From Caballeronia choica (GTDB lineage Bacteria; Pseudomonadota; Gammaproteobacteria; Burkholderiales; Burkholderiaceae), in contig NZ_FCON02000018.1 of NCBI RefSeq assembly GCF_001544535.1, forward strand, positions 36,713 to 100,712: DNA of 64,000 bases, given 5' to 3'. The number at the start of each line of letters is the position of its first letter. Position 1 is the first letter of the stretch. Positions 44,001 through 52,266 of this stretch are shown here, one piece after another. The notes beneath the pieces are model-generated. The model worked only from the letters and a program-made list of their open reading frames with translations, ran no database searches and had not been told where the DNA came from. Made by a program: the position numbers and the translations under genes.

Positions 44001-44083
44001 CATGGGACCAGAGTAAGGCGCATGGGACCAGAGTAAGCGCTTAAGCGCTAACTCTGGTCGACAGCGCCATCTCTGGTCGACAG
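44001..44083. repeat. Dyad-symmetric repeat cluster between soxB and soxD
   Basis: CATGGGACCAGAGTAAG occurs twice (44001-44017, 44021-44037) and CTCTGGTCGACAG twice (44052-44064, 44071-44083). Their inner copies form a 34-bp palindrome at 44026-44059 with a single mismatched pair, centred on GCGCTTAAGCGC. The outer copies extend the symmetry. It occupies almost the whole soxB-soxD gap and ends at the soxD ribosome site. Confidence 0.85.
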
Positions 44084-44093
44084 GAGAAAACAA

Positions 44094-44393
44094 ATGTTAC
44101 TGATCGAATGCCCCTGGTGCGGACCGCGCGCCGAAAGCGAATTTTCATGCGGTGGCGAAGCGGACATCGCTCGTCCCCTCGACACCGAGAAGCTCACCGA
44201 CAAGGAATGGGGCGACTACCTCTTCATGCGCAAGAATCCGCGCGGCGTGCATCGCGAGCAATGGATGCACACGCAAGGTTGCCGCCGCTGGTTCAAGGCG
44301 CAACGCGACACGGTGAGCTACGAGATTCAGGGCTACGAGACGTTCGACCGTCCGCTGGCCGTCACGGATAGCAACGAGGGCACGACGAAATGA
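44094..44393 (+). CDS. soxD: Sarcosine oxidase delta subunit
   Basis: A 99-aa zinc-binding small subunit. Cysteines in IECPWCGPRAESEFSC and the H..GC motif of WMHTQGCRRWF are the expected zinc ligands; WGDYLFMRKNPRG is a family signature. AGGAG precedes the ATG at 44094. The stop codon overlaps the soxA start (ATGA), so soxD and soxA are translationally coupled. Confidence 0.95.
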   Translation: MLLIECPWCGPRAESEFSCGGEADIARPLDTEKLTDKEWGDYLFMRKNPRGVHREQWMHTQGCRRWFKAQRDTVSYEIQGYETFDRPLAVTDSNEGTTK

Positions 44394-47392
44394 GCCAGAA
44401 AGACCGACTCGCCACGGGCGGGCGCATCAACCGCGCGATTGCCCTGACCTTCACGTTCAACGGCCGCACGTATCAGGGCCATCAGGGCGACACGCTCGCC
44501 TCCGCGCTGCTCGCGAACGGCCAGCACTTCGTCGCGCGCAGCTGGAAGTATCACCGGCCGCGCGGCATCGTGACGGCGGGTGTCGAAGAGCCGAATGCAG
44601 TCGTGCAGCTCGAAACCGGCGCGTACACGGTGCCGAATGCGCGCGCGACGGAAGTCGAGCTGTATCAGGGACTCGTCGCCACGAGCGTGAACGCGAAGCC
44701 GAACATCGAGAACGATCGCATGGCGATCAACCAGAAGTTCGCGCGCTTCATTCCTGCGGGCTTCTACTACAAGACGTTCATGTGGCCGCGCAAGTTCTGG
44801 CCGAAGTACGAGGAAGTGATCCGCGATGCAGCGGGTCTCGGCAAGGCGCCCGAGCATCTCGACGCCGATCGCTACGACAAGTGCTTCGCGCATTGCGACG
44901 TGCTGGTGGTCGGCGGCGGGCCTTCGGGTCTGGCGGCGGCGCATGCGGCGGGCCTGTCGGGCGCGCGCGTGATCCTCGTCGACGATCAGCCGGAACTCGG
45001 TGGCTCGCTCCTGTCGTGCCGCGCGGAAATCGACGGCAAGCCGGCGTTGCAATGGGTGCAGAAGATCGAAGCCGAACTGCGCAAGATGCCGGAAGTGAAG
45101 ATCCTTTCGCGCAGCAACGCGTTCGGTTATCAGGACCACAACCTCGTCACGATCACGCAGAAGCTGACCGAGCATCTGCCTGTGTCGATGCGCAAGGGGA
45201 CGCGCGAACTGCTGTGGAAGGTGCGCGCGAAACGCGTGATTCTCGCGACCGGCGCGCACGAGCGCCCCATCGTGTTCGGCAACAACGATCTGCCGGGCGT
45301 GATGCTGGCGTCGGCGGTGTCGACTTATCTGCATCGCTATGCGGTGCTGCCGGGGCGCAATGCCGTCGTGTTCACGAACAACGACGATGGCTATCAGTGC
45401 GCGCTTGACCTCAAGGCCTCGGGCGCCCAAGTGACCGTCATCGATCCGCGCGCGGGCCAATCGAAGGGCACGTTGCCCGCGCTTGCACGGCGTCACGGCG
45501 TGAAGGTGATGAACGGCGCGGTCGTGACGGCAGCGCACGGCAAGACGCGCGTGGCGTCGGTTGAAGTGGCCGCGTATGCGGACGGGCAGGTCGGCGCGAA
45601 GCAAGCGGACGTGGCGTGCGATCTCGTCGCGATGTCGGGCGGCTGGAGCCCGGTGTTGCATCTGTTCGCGCAGTCGGGCGGCAAGGCGCACTGGCACGAC
45701 GAGAAAGCGTGCTTCGTACCCGGCAAGGCGATGCAGGCGGAAAGCAGCGTCGGCGCGTGCGCCGGTGAATTCACGCTGGCGCGCGGCATTCGCTTCGCGG
45801 TCGACGCGGGTGTCGACGCGGCGCGCGCGGCGGGCTTCATCGTCGCGCGTCCGAATCCGGTGCAGGTGGCCGAGATCACCGAAGCACCGATGCAACCCCT
45901 GTGGCTCGTCGGCGGACGCGAACTGGCGACGCGCGGTCCGAAGCAGTTCATCGACTTCCAGAACGACGTCTCGGCGGCGGATATCTTCCTCGCGGCGCGT
46001 GAGGGCTTCGAATCCGTCGAGCACGTGAAGCGCTACACCGCGATGGGCTTTGGCACCGACCAAGGAAAGCTCGGCAACATCAACGGCATGGCGATTCTCG
46101 CGCAGGCGCTCGGCAAGACGATTCCCGAGACCGGCACGACCACGTTCCGCCCGAACTACACGCCGGTCACGTTCGGCACGTTCGCGGGCCGCGAACTCGG
46201 CGAGTTCCTCGACCCGGTGCGCAAGACGGCGGTGCACGAATGGCACGTCGAGAACGGCGCGGCATTCGAGGATGTCGGCAACTGGAAACGTCCGTGGTAC
46301 TACCCGAAGGGAGGCGAGGACCTGCACGCGGCAGTCGCGCGCGAATCGCTCGCGGTGCGCCAGAGCGTCGGCATTCTCGATGCCTCGACGCTCGGCAAGA
46401 TCGACATCCAGGGCCCCGACTCGGCGAAGCTGCTGAACTGGGTCTACACGAACCCGTGGAGCAAGCTGGAAGTCGGCAAGTGCCGCTATGGCCTGATGCT
46501 CGATGAGAACGGCATGATCTTCGACGACGGCGTGACCGTCCGCCTCGCCGACCAGCATTACATGATGACGACGACCACCGGCGGCGCGGCGCGCGTGCTG
46601 ACGTGGCTCGAACGCTGGCTGCAGACGGAGTGGCCCGACATGCGCGTGCGGCTTGCTTCGGTGACGGATCACTGGGCGACGTTCGCTGTGGTCGGCCCAA
46701 ACAGCCGCAAGGTATTGCAGAAGGTTTGTCAGGACATCGACTTCGCGAACGCCGCATTCCCGTTCATGAGTTATCGCGAAGGCACGGTGGCGGGCGCCGC
46801 ATCGCGCGTGATGCGCATCAGCTTCTCGGGCGAACTCGCCTACGAAGTGAACGTGCCGGCGAATGTCGGACGCGCGGTGTGGGAAGCGCTGATGGTGGCC
46901 GGCGCCGAGTTCGACATCACGCCGTACGGCACGGAAACGATGCACGTGCTGCGCGCGGAGAAGGGCTACATCATCGTGGGCCAGGACACGGACGGCTCGA
47001 TGACGCCCTACGACCTCGGCATGGGCGGACTCGTCGCGAAGTCGAAGGACTTTCTCGGCAAGCGCTCGCTCACGCGCTCGGACACGGCGAAGGCGGGACG
47101 CAAGCAGCTCGTCGGCCTGCTTTCCGACGATCCGTCGATCATCCTTCCCGAGGGCGCGCAGATCTGCGCGGGACCCGTGCAGGGCGACACCGCGCCGATG
47201 CTCGGTCACGTCACGTCGAGTTACTACAGTCCCATTTTGAAGCGTTCGATTGCGATGGCCGTGGTGAAGGGCGGCCTCGACAAGATCGGCGAATCGGTCA
47301 CGATCCCGCTCGCGGGCGGCAAGCAGGTCGCGGCAAAAATCACCAGCTCGGTGTTCTACGACAGCGAAGGAGCACGTCAACATGTGGAATGA
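44390..47392 (+). CDS. soxA: Sarcosine oxidase alpha subunit
   Basis: A 1000-aa subunit. The N-terminus holds the 2Fe-2S-like fold region (FTFNGRTYQGHQGDTLASALLANGQHFVARSWKYHRPRG), then a NAD-binding Rossmann domain (about residue 170, VLVVGGGPSGLAAAHAAGLSGARVILVDDQPELGG), and a C-terminal half homologous to GcvT aminomethyltransferase (RQSVGILDASTLGKIDIQGPDSAKLLN onward) that binds folate and forms methylene-tetrahydrofolate. Length is normal for the family. Its end overlaps soxG by 11 bp. Confidence 0.95.
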   Translation: MSQKDRLATGGRINRAIALTFTFNGRTYQGHQGDTLASALLANGQHFVARSWKYHRPRGIVTAGVEEPNAVVQLETGAYTVPNARATEVELYQGLVATSVNAKPNIENDRMAINQKFARFIPAGFYYKTFMWPRKFWPKYEEVIRDAAGLGKAPEHLDADRYDKCFAHCDVLVVGGGPSGLAAAHAAGLSGARVILVDDQPELGGSLLSCRAEIDGKPALQWVQKIEAELRKMPEVKILSRSNAFGYQDHNLVTITQKLTEHLPVSMRKGTRELLWKVRAKRVILATGAHERPIVFGNNDLPGVMLASAVSTYLHRYAVLPGRNAVVFTNNDDGYQCALDLKASGAQVTVIDPRAGQSKGTLPALARRHGVKVMNGAVVTAAHGKTRVASVEVAAYADGQVGAKQADVACDLVAMSGGWSPVLHLFAQSGGKAHWHDEKACFVPGKAMQAESSVGACAGEFTLARGIRFAVDAGVDAARAAGFIVARPNPVQVAEITEAPMQPLWLVGGRELATRGPKQFIDFQNDVSAADIFLAAREGFESVEHVKRYTAMGFGTDQGKLGNINGMAILAQALGKTIPETGTTTFRPNYTPVTFGTFAGRELGEFLDPVRKTAVHEWHVENGAAFEDVGNWKRPWYYPKGGEDLHAAVARESLAVRQSVGILDASTLGKIDIQGPDSAKLLNWVYTNPWSKLEVGKCRYGLMLDENGMIFDDGVTVRLADQHYMMTTTTGGAARVLTWLERWLQTEWPDMRVRLASVTDHWATFAVVGPNSRKVLQKVCQDIDFANAAFPFMSYREGTVAGAASRVMRISFSGELAYEVNVPANVGRAVWEALMVAGAEFDITPYGTETMHVLRAEKGYIIVGQDTDGSMTPYDLGMGGLVAKSKDFLGKRSLTRSDTAKAGRKQLVGLLSDDPSIILPEGAQICAGPVQGDTAPMLGHVTSSYYSPILKRSIAMAVVKGGLDKIGESVTIPLAGGKQVAAKITSSVFYDSEGARQHVE

Positions 47393-48038
47393 AACTAGAG
47401 GTACGTCGTCGATCGTGGATCGCGCCATCGTCGGGCAGGCGGGTGTGTGGCAGGAGTCGCCGCTGGTGGGCGTGGACGGGCTGCTGAAGAAGCATCAGGC
47501 AACGTCGTCGAAAGCGTTTCGAATGACGGAGCGGCCGTTCCTCGAACTCGTGAACGTGCGCGGCGATACGCGCGACGCCGCGTTCGTGCGTGCGGTTGAG
47601 GCCGTGATCGGCTGCCGGCCGCCCGAGAAGCCGAACACGACGGCGCAGGGCAACGGCTACGACATGTTGTGGCTCGGCCCTGACGAATGGCTCGTGCGTT
47701 CGGCCACCGCGCACGACGCCGCGCAAACGGCGCCGCTGCAGGCGAAGCTGATCGCCGCGTTCAAGGGTGTGTTCGCGTCGGCGGTGGATATCGGCAGCGG
47801 CTATACGGTGCTCGAGATCAGCGGCACGCGCACGCGCGAAGTGCTGTCGCGCGGCTGCCCGCTCGACCTGCATCCGAAGCTGTTCGGCAAGGGTCAATGC
47901 GCGCAGAGCCATTACTTCAAGTCGTCGCTGACGCTCTTGCCCATTGGCGACGACAGCTTCGAACTCGTCGTGCGCCGCAGCTTCGCCGACTACTTCGTGA
48001 AGATGATGCTCGATGCGGCCGAGCCGCTGATGTCGTGA
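47382..48038 (+). CDS. soxG: Sarcosine oxidase gamma subunit
   Basis: A 218-aa gamma subunit related to the GcvT fold (VEAVIGCRPPEKPNTTAQGNGYDMLWLGPDEWLVRS and DIGSGYTVLEISGTRTREVLSRGCPLDLHP). It completes the tetramer with soxB, soxD and soxA. It starts 11 bp before the end of soxA, and its stop overlaps the GTG start of the FolB-like gene (GTGA), tying that gene into the sox transcript. Confidence 0.93.
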   Translation: MWNETRGTSSIVDRAIVGQAGVWQESPLVGVDGLLKKHQATSSKAFRMTERPFLELVNVRGDTRDAAFVRAVEAVIGCRPPEKPNTTAQGNGYDMLWLGPDEWLVRSATAHDAAQTAPLQAKLIAAFKGVFASAVDIGSGYTVLEISGTRTREVLSRGCPLDLHPKLFGKGQCAQSHYFKSSLTLLPIGDDSFELVVRRSFADYFVKMMLDAAEPLMS

Positions 48039-48478
48039 AGCCGTTCGAACCGTTGTCTCCCGGAGGACGCGGCTGGCGCATCGTGGTCGATGAGCTGGTC
48101 GTGGCGACGCGCATTGGCCTGCATGCGCATGAATATCGTGCGCCGCAGCCGGTCGCGATCGATGCGAGCCTGATGTATCGCGGCGTGCCGGGCGAGGCGA
48201 GCGCGCATGAGCTGGTCGACTATGAAGCCTGGTGCGAGCGCGTGACTTCGTTTCTTGAGGCGAAGCCGCATACGCGTTTGCTTGAAGTGCTTGCGGTTGA
48301 AATCGCGGCGCTCTCGTTCGATGAATGGCCGGCGCTCGATGCCGTTACGCTGCTGCTTTACAAGCCGAAGATTCGCGAGGGCACGCGGCGGGTCGGGATT
48401 GAACTGGACTGGCGCCGGGCCGATTATGATGCATGGCGCATGCGTGCTGATACACATCATGCCGTCGGCGCGTGTTGA
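48035..48478 (+). CDS. folB: Dihydroneopterin aldolase-like protein fused into the sox operon
   Basis: A 147-aa FolB-type protein (VVDELVVATRIGLHAHEYRAPQPVAID, HELVDYEAWCERVTSFLEAKPHTRLLEVLAVEIA, LLLYKPKIREGTRRVGIELDW). The catalytic glutamate (AHEYR), tyrosine (VDYEAW) and lysine (YKPK) positions are kept, so activity in folate synthesis is plausible. The GTG start at 48035 overlaps the soxG stop codon. The obvious link is tetrahydrofolate supply for the C1 units released from sarcosine. A chromosomal housekeeping folB presumably exists elsewhere; that cannot be seen here. Confidence 0.82.
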   Translation: MKPFEPLSPGGRGWRIVVDELVVATRIGLHAHEYRAPQPVAIDASLMYRGVPGEASAHELVDYEAWCERVTSFLEAKPHTRLLEVLAVEIAALSFDEWPALDAVTLLLYKPKIREGTRRVGIELDWRRADYDAWRMRADTHHAVGAC

Positions 48479-48743
48479 GACGTTGCGGCTTTCCGAACTC
48501 GCGTGCAAGGAACGCGCTGCGCATGCGGCCGTTGCGTTGCTCGATCAAAGCATTGCGCTGCGGCATCGGCGTATTGCGTTGATTCGTTATCTGCATGCGC
48601 AATATCTCGAGGCGCCGCTTCAGGCGCGGCATCATGAGTATGTCGAGAGGATCGCGGCGCGGTTGAGTGGGGAGGCGCTGGCGAGAGTGGCGGAGGCCGC
48701 GCGGACTCGGCGCGGGGGTGGGGTTGTTGTTTACACCGCTTGA
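48459..48743 (+). CDS. Hypothetical 94-aa protein, 3' end inside a repeat fragment
   Basis: An unrecognised small protein that overlaps the FolB-like gene by 20 bp (ATG 48459). It is rich in Ala, Arg and Leu and mostly helical in outline (LRLSELACKERAAHAAVALLDQSIALRHRRIALIRYLHAQYLE). Its last codons, encoding GGGVVVYTA, and the stop TGA lie in sequence homologous to the outer arm of the palindromic element, so the element appears to have supplied the C-terminus. Coupling to the sox operon suggests co-expression, but no function can be given. Confidence 0.55.
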   Translation: MPSARVETLRLSELACKERAAHAAVALLDQSIALRHRRIALIRYLHAQYLEAPLQARHHEYVERIAARLSGEALARVAEAARTRRGGGVVVYTA

Positions 48744-48797
48744 TGTTTATGCGCTTCCATGGAACTTGTTTTCTTAGTGGTTTATTCGCGCTGCCCC
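48713..48797. repeat. Single-arm fragment of the palindromic element, tandem to the full copy
   Basis: About 85 bp (GGGGTGGGGTTGTTGTTTAC ... CCATGGAACTTGTTTTC ... GCGCTGCCCC) match the outermost arm of the element, as read from the complement of 49448-49540. It lies 8 bp before the full copy, in the same sense as that copy's left arm, and contains the stop codon of the 94-aa gene. Confidence 0.75.
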
Positions 48798-48804
48798 GGG
48801 TGAT

Positions 48805-49553
48805 CGCTAGCGCTTGGGGTCGAGGTTCGGGTCGGGCTTCAACCGTTTGATGTGCTTGGGCTTCTAGGGAACTTGTTTTGATTTTGGTTTATTTGCTCTG
48901 CCCCTGTCCGGGGCGGGACTCACTTTCTTTGCTGCTGCAAAGAAAGTAAGCAAAGAAAGCAGCTTCCCACCGCCAATGCTTGCCAGTTGCCTCCAGACCG
49001 TTATGTCGGAGTGGTCCAACCGGGGGAGTGTCGTTAGCGGGGTTTTTGCGTTGTTGGCATGTAGAGACGGCGCGCACGTCGCACCGCTTTCGGGAGTGGA
49101 CCAGCAGTCATTCATCCGTCCTGGCACTTCGTGCCCGACGCCAGGTTCGCTAAGCGGTGAATTGAAGCTTGCAGCAAGCACGAACGAGCGATGTGGCGAT
49201 GGGTTTCAGTTTTGCCTGACGGGTGAGCGCGTAGCGCGAGGCTGGATGAATGACTGCTGGTCCACTTTGTATAGCGGTGCGATGCCCGTACCTCTTCTAC
49301 ATGCCAACAACGATGAAACCCCGCTGACGACACTCCCCCGGTTGGACCACTCCGAGAGAACGGGCTAGCGGGGCATGGCAAGCATTGGCGGTGGGAAGCT
49401 GCTTTCTTTGCTTACTTTCTTTGCAGCAGCAAAGAAAGTGAGTCCCGCCCCGGACAGGGGCAGAGCAAATAAACCAAAAACAAAGCAAGTTCCATAGAAG
49501 CGCAAAAACATCAAACGGTGTACACAACACCCCACCCCACCCAAGCGCCAGCG
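48805..49553. repeat. Large nested palindromic element, copy 1
   Basis: About 749 bp, ends CGCTAGCGCTTGG and CCAAGCGCCAGCG. Two arms of about 270-300 bp are near-complements: for example 48895-48984 pairs almost perfectly with 49379-49468. Further in, the segment around 49012-49062 (TCGGAGTGGTCCAACCGGGG ...) pairs with 49299-49355. Each arm carries its own perfect hairpin: ACTTTCTTTGC, 4-nt loop, complement (48922-48947; 49414-49439). The centre (about 49113-49246) is unpaired but has minor hairpins such as GCTTGCAGCAAGC. No transposase or convincing gene lies inside. It fills the space between two convergent genes and ends 6 bp from the stop codon of the regulator gene at 49560. Confidence 0.85.
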
Positions 49554-49559
49554 AAAACC

Positions 49560-50555
49560 TCAAGCCACCATAACCGGCAACGAAACCAACGAAGGCGCTT
49601 GCTTCCTGCGCTCGCGCGTCGGCGCGGTCCCGAACGCATCGCGATAGCTCTTGGAAAAATGGCAAGCCGACTGAAACCCGCAAGCCATTGTGATATGCAT
49701 GATCGACATATCGGTTTGCAGCAGCAATTCCCGCGCGCGCCGCAACCGCAAGGTCAGATAGTAATGCGTCGGCGTCATGCCAAGATGCTCGCGAAAGAGC
49801 CGCTGCAATTGTCGCTGTGACATCCCGGCGAGCCGCGCAAGTTCTTCCCGCGACAAAGGCTCCTCGATATTGTTTTCCATCAGCGAGATCACCTCGAAGA
49901 GCGACTTGTTCGCCGACCCCAAACGCGCGACGAGCGGCATCCGCTGCTGCGCATTCGTATCGCGAACATGCTCGACGATGAACTGCTCCGCAATCTGCGT
50001 GACGCGTGCCGTTCCCACGCGCGCGGCAATGAGATTCAACATCATGTCGAGCGGCGCGACGCCCCCCGTGCACGTCACACGATCACGATCGACGACAAAC
50101 AGCTCCTTCAGAAAGCGCGTGTCAGGAAACTCCTCCTTGAGCGCCGACATGTTCTCCCAATGGATCGCGCAAGCGTAGCCCGCGAGCAAACCGGCGCGCG
50201 CGAGCGCATAGGTTCCGGTGCACAGGCTGCCAAGCACACTGCCGAGTCGCGCGAAGCGGCGCAGCGCTACCAGATGCTCAGGCTTGGTCTCGCGCTGCAC
50301 GTCGATGCCGCCCACCACGAACACGATATCCGGCTGCCCGACACATTCGACCGGCCCCGTATCGACGGATAAACCATTGCTCGCCGTGACGGGCCCGCCA
50401 TCGGGGCTGACGATCGACCAGCGATACAGCGGCTGCCCCGTCAGATAGTTCGCCATGCGCAGCACTTCGATTGCGTTGGAGAACGCGATCATCGTGAAGT
50501 TGGGAAGCGGCATGAATGCGAAATGCGACAGCGACGCCGTGCGATCGGGGGACAT
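49560..50555 (-). CDS. GlxA/GbdR-type AraC regulator of betaine catabolism
   Basis: A 331-aa regulator: DJ-1/PfpI-like domain (FAFMPLPNFTMIAFSNAIEVLRMANYLTG, GSLCTGTYALARAGLLAG, CAIHWENMSALKEEFPD, CTGGVAPLDMMLNLIAARVG) and C-terminal AraC domain (about 215-320, IEEPLSREELARLAGMSQRQLQRLFR and SACHFSKSYRDAFGTAPT). It is divergent from glyA and the dgc/gbc genes, the arrangement expected for a GbdR-type activator that responds to glycine betaine or dimethylglycine. Tandem TGTCG-type sites in the shared intergenic region are candidate targets. Its 3' end abuts the palindromic element. Confidence 0.9.
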   Translation of the reverse strand: MSPDRTASLSHFAFMPLPNFTMIAFSNAIEVLRMANYLTGQPLYRWSIVSPDGGPVTASNGLSVDTGPVECVGQPDIVFVVGGIDVQRETKPEHLVALRRFARLGSVLGSLCTGTYALARAGLLAGYACAIHWENMSALKEEFPDTRFLKELFVVDRDRVTCTGGVAPLDMMLNLIAARVGTARVTQIAEQFIVEHVRDTNAQQRMPLVARLGSANKSLFEVISLMENNIEEPLSREELARLAGMSQRQLQRLFREHLGMTPTHYYLTLRLRRARELLLQTDMSIMHITMACGFQSACHFSKSYRDAFGTAPTRERRKQAPSLVSLPVMVA

Positions 50556-50974
50556 GAGAGCCGTGATTCCTTCGAATCTATATCTTTGGTTTGACGCCGT
50601 CGTGGGGAGTGCGGCTTATCCATTTTGATTACTTGTGCAACTACCATGCCATAAGGCTAAACCCTGACGCTCACTCAGCCTGCGCTTGGCTTTCGAGCCA
50701 CTTCGCACGGCATCCGGGCATCAAACGCACGCTCCACGGGCATCGGCGCTCCGCTGCAGTGCAGCACGCGCGTCCAATACCTCAAATCGCACCGGGCCAC
50801 TTGTCGAAAAAGGACGCGCATGTCGGAAAAGACCAAGAACGCGTCTGAATTCATAAATTGACACGAGGGACACAAGTCAAGAATAGACCCATCGAAGCGC
50901 GGTATCGAACGGCCTTCAAAGCCACGCCCGGCGCCTCGGAAACGATCCATTTCCCTGACCCACGGACCTCCCCC
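50556..50974. promoter_or_regulatory. Divergent promoter region of glyA and the GlxA-type regulator
   Basis: A 419-bp region without a gene. TGTCGAAAAAGG (50802-50813) and TGTCGGAAAAGA (50821-50832) form a 19-bp-period direct repeat, typical of AraC-type activator sites. The sequence after it is AT-rich (TTCATAAATTGACACG near 50850) and could hold the glyA promoter. No glycine riboswitch fold was apparent by eye. Confidence 0.5.
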
Positions 50975-52249
50975 ATGTCGAATCCGAATCCTTTCTTTGA
51001 AGAGTCGCTCGCGACGCGCGACGCCGCCGTGCGCGGCGCCGTGCTGAAGGAACTCGAGCGCCAGCAGTCGCAAGTCGAATTGATCGCGTCGGAAAACATC
51101 GTGTCGCGCGCGGTGCTCGAGGCGCAGGGTTCGGTGCTGACCAACAAGTATGCGGAAGGCTATCCGGGCAAGCGCTATTACGGCGGCTGCGAATTCGCCG
51201 ACGAAATCGAAACGCTCGCCATCGATCGCATCAAGCAGCTCTTCAACGCCGGTTTCGCGAACGTGCAGCCGCATTCCGGCGCGCAAGCGAACGGCGCGGT
51301 GATGCTCGCGCTGGCGAAGCCGGGCGATACGGTGCTCGGCATGTCGCTCGATGCCGGCGGTCATCTCACGCACGGCGCCAAGCCCGCGCTCTCGGGAAAG
51401 TGGTTCAACGCGGTGCAGTATGGCGTGAACCGGGACACGCTGCTGATCGACTACGACCAGATCGAGGAACTGGCGCAACAGCACAAGCCGACTCTGCTGA
51501 TCGCGGGTTTCTCCGCTTATCCGCGCAAGCTCGACTTTGCGCGCCTGCGTGCCATCGCCGATAACGCCGGCGCGAAACTGATGGTCGATATGGCGCACAT
51601 CGCCGGCATCATCGCCGCGGGCCGTCATCAGAATCCGGTCGATCATGCGCACGTCGTGACCTCGACGACGCACAAGACGCTGCGCGGCCCGCGCGGCGGT
51701 TTCGTGCTGACCAACGACGAAGACATCGCGAAGAAGATCAACTCGGCCGTGTTCCCCGGTCTTCAGGGCGGCCCGCTGATGCATGTGATCGCCGGCAAGG
51801 CCGTTGCATTTGGCGAAGCGCTGCGACCGGGCTTCAAGACCTATATCGACAACGTGCTCGCCAACGCGCAGGCGCTCGGCGAAGTGCTGAAGCAAGGCGG
51901 CGTCGATCTCGTGACGGGCGGCACCGACAACCATCTGCTGCTCGTCGATCTTCGTCCGAAGGGTCTCAAGGGAAACCAGGTCGAGCAGGCGCTGGAACGC
52001 GCGGGCATCACGTGCAACAAGAATGGCATCCCGTTCGATACCGAGAAGCCGACGGTCACCTCCGGCATTCGCTTGGGAACTCCGGCCGGCACGACGCGCG
52101 GCTTCGGCGTGAACGAGTTCCGCGACATCGGGCGCCTGATCGTCGAAGTGTTCGACGCATTGCGCGACCACCCGGAAGGCCATGCCGCCACCGAACAACG
52201 CGTGCGCCGCGAGATCTTCGCGCTTTGCGAACGCTTCCCCATCTACTGA
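50975..52249 (+). CDS. glyA: Serine hydroxymethyltransferase
   Basis: A 424-aa PLP enzyme interconverting glycine plus methylene-tetrahydrofolate and serine. Motifs: [73 protein letters not shown] and the PLP lysine in [17 protein letters not shown] 50975 matches the usual family start. As first gene of the betaine block it would use both glycine and the methylene-folate made by sarcosine oxidase, giving serine for SdaA. It is likely a dedicated second copy for catabolism, judging by location. Confidence 0.95.
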   Translation: MSNPNPFFEESLATRDAAVRGAVLKELERQQSQVELIASENIVSRAVLEAQGSVLTNKYAEGYPGKRYYGGCEFADEIETLAIDRIKQLFNAGFANVQPHSGAQANGAVMLALAKPGDTVLGMSLDAGGHLTHGAKPALSGKWFNAVQYGVNRDTLLIDYDQIEELAQQHKPTLLIAGFSAYPRKLDFARLRAIADNAGAKLMVDMAHIAGIIAAGRHQNPVDHAHVVTSTTHKTLRGPRGGFVLTNDEDIAKKINSAVFPGLQGGPLMHVIAGKAVAFGEALRPGFKTYIDNVLANAQALGEVLKQGGVDLVTGGTDNHLLLVDLRPKGLKGNQVEQALERAGITCNKNGIPFDTEKPTVTSGIRLGTPAGTTRGFGVNEFRDIGRLIVEVFDALRDHPEGHAATEQRVRREIFALCERFPIY

Positions 52250-52266
52250 GAGTCCTGGAGCAAGAG

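Noticed and set aside
48976-49381. Open frames of 60-130 codons inside the palindromic element on both strands
   Set aside because: They are mirror images arising from the inverted arms, have no consistent start or length between the two copies, and translate low-complexity strings such as hairpin-encoded CCCKESKQRKQ. I treat the element as non-coding.
48805-49553. Attachment or integron attC-like site
   Set aside because: No core recombination site motif or integrase partner was seen; the double arms and internal hairpins do not match attC layout.
50556-50974. Glycine riboswitch upstream of glyA
   Set aside because: No convincing tandem aptamer core was recognised and the spacing to the start codon is occupied by other sequence.
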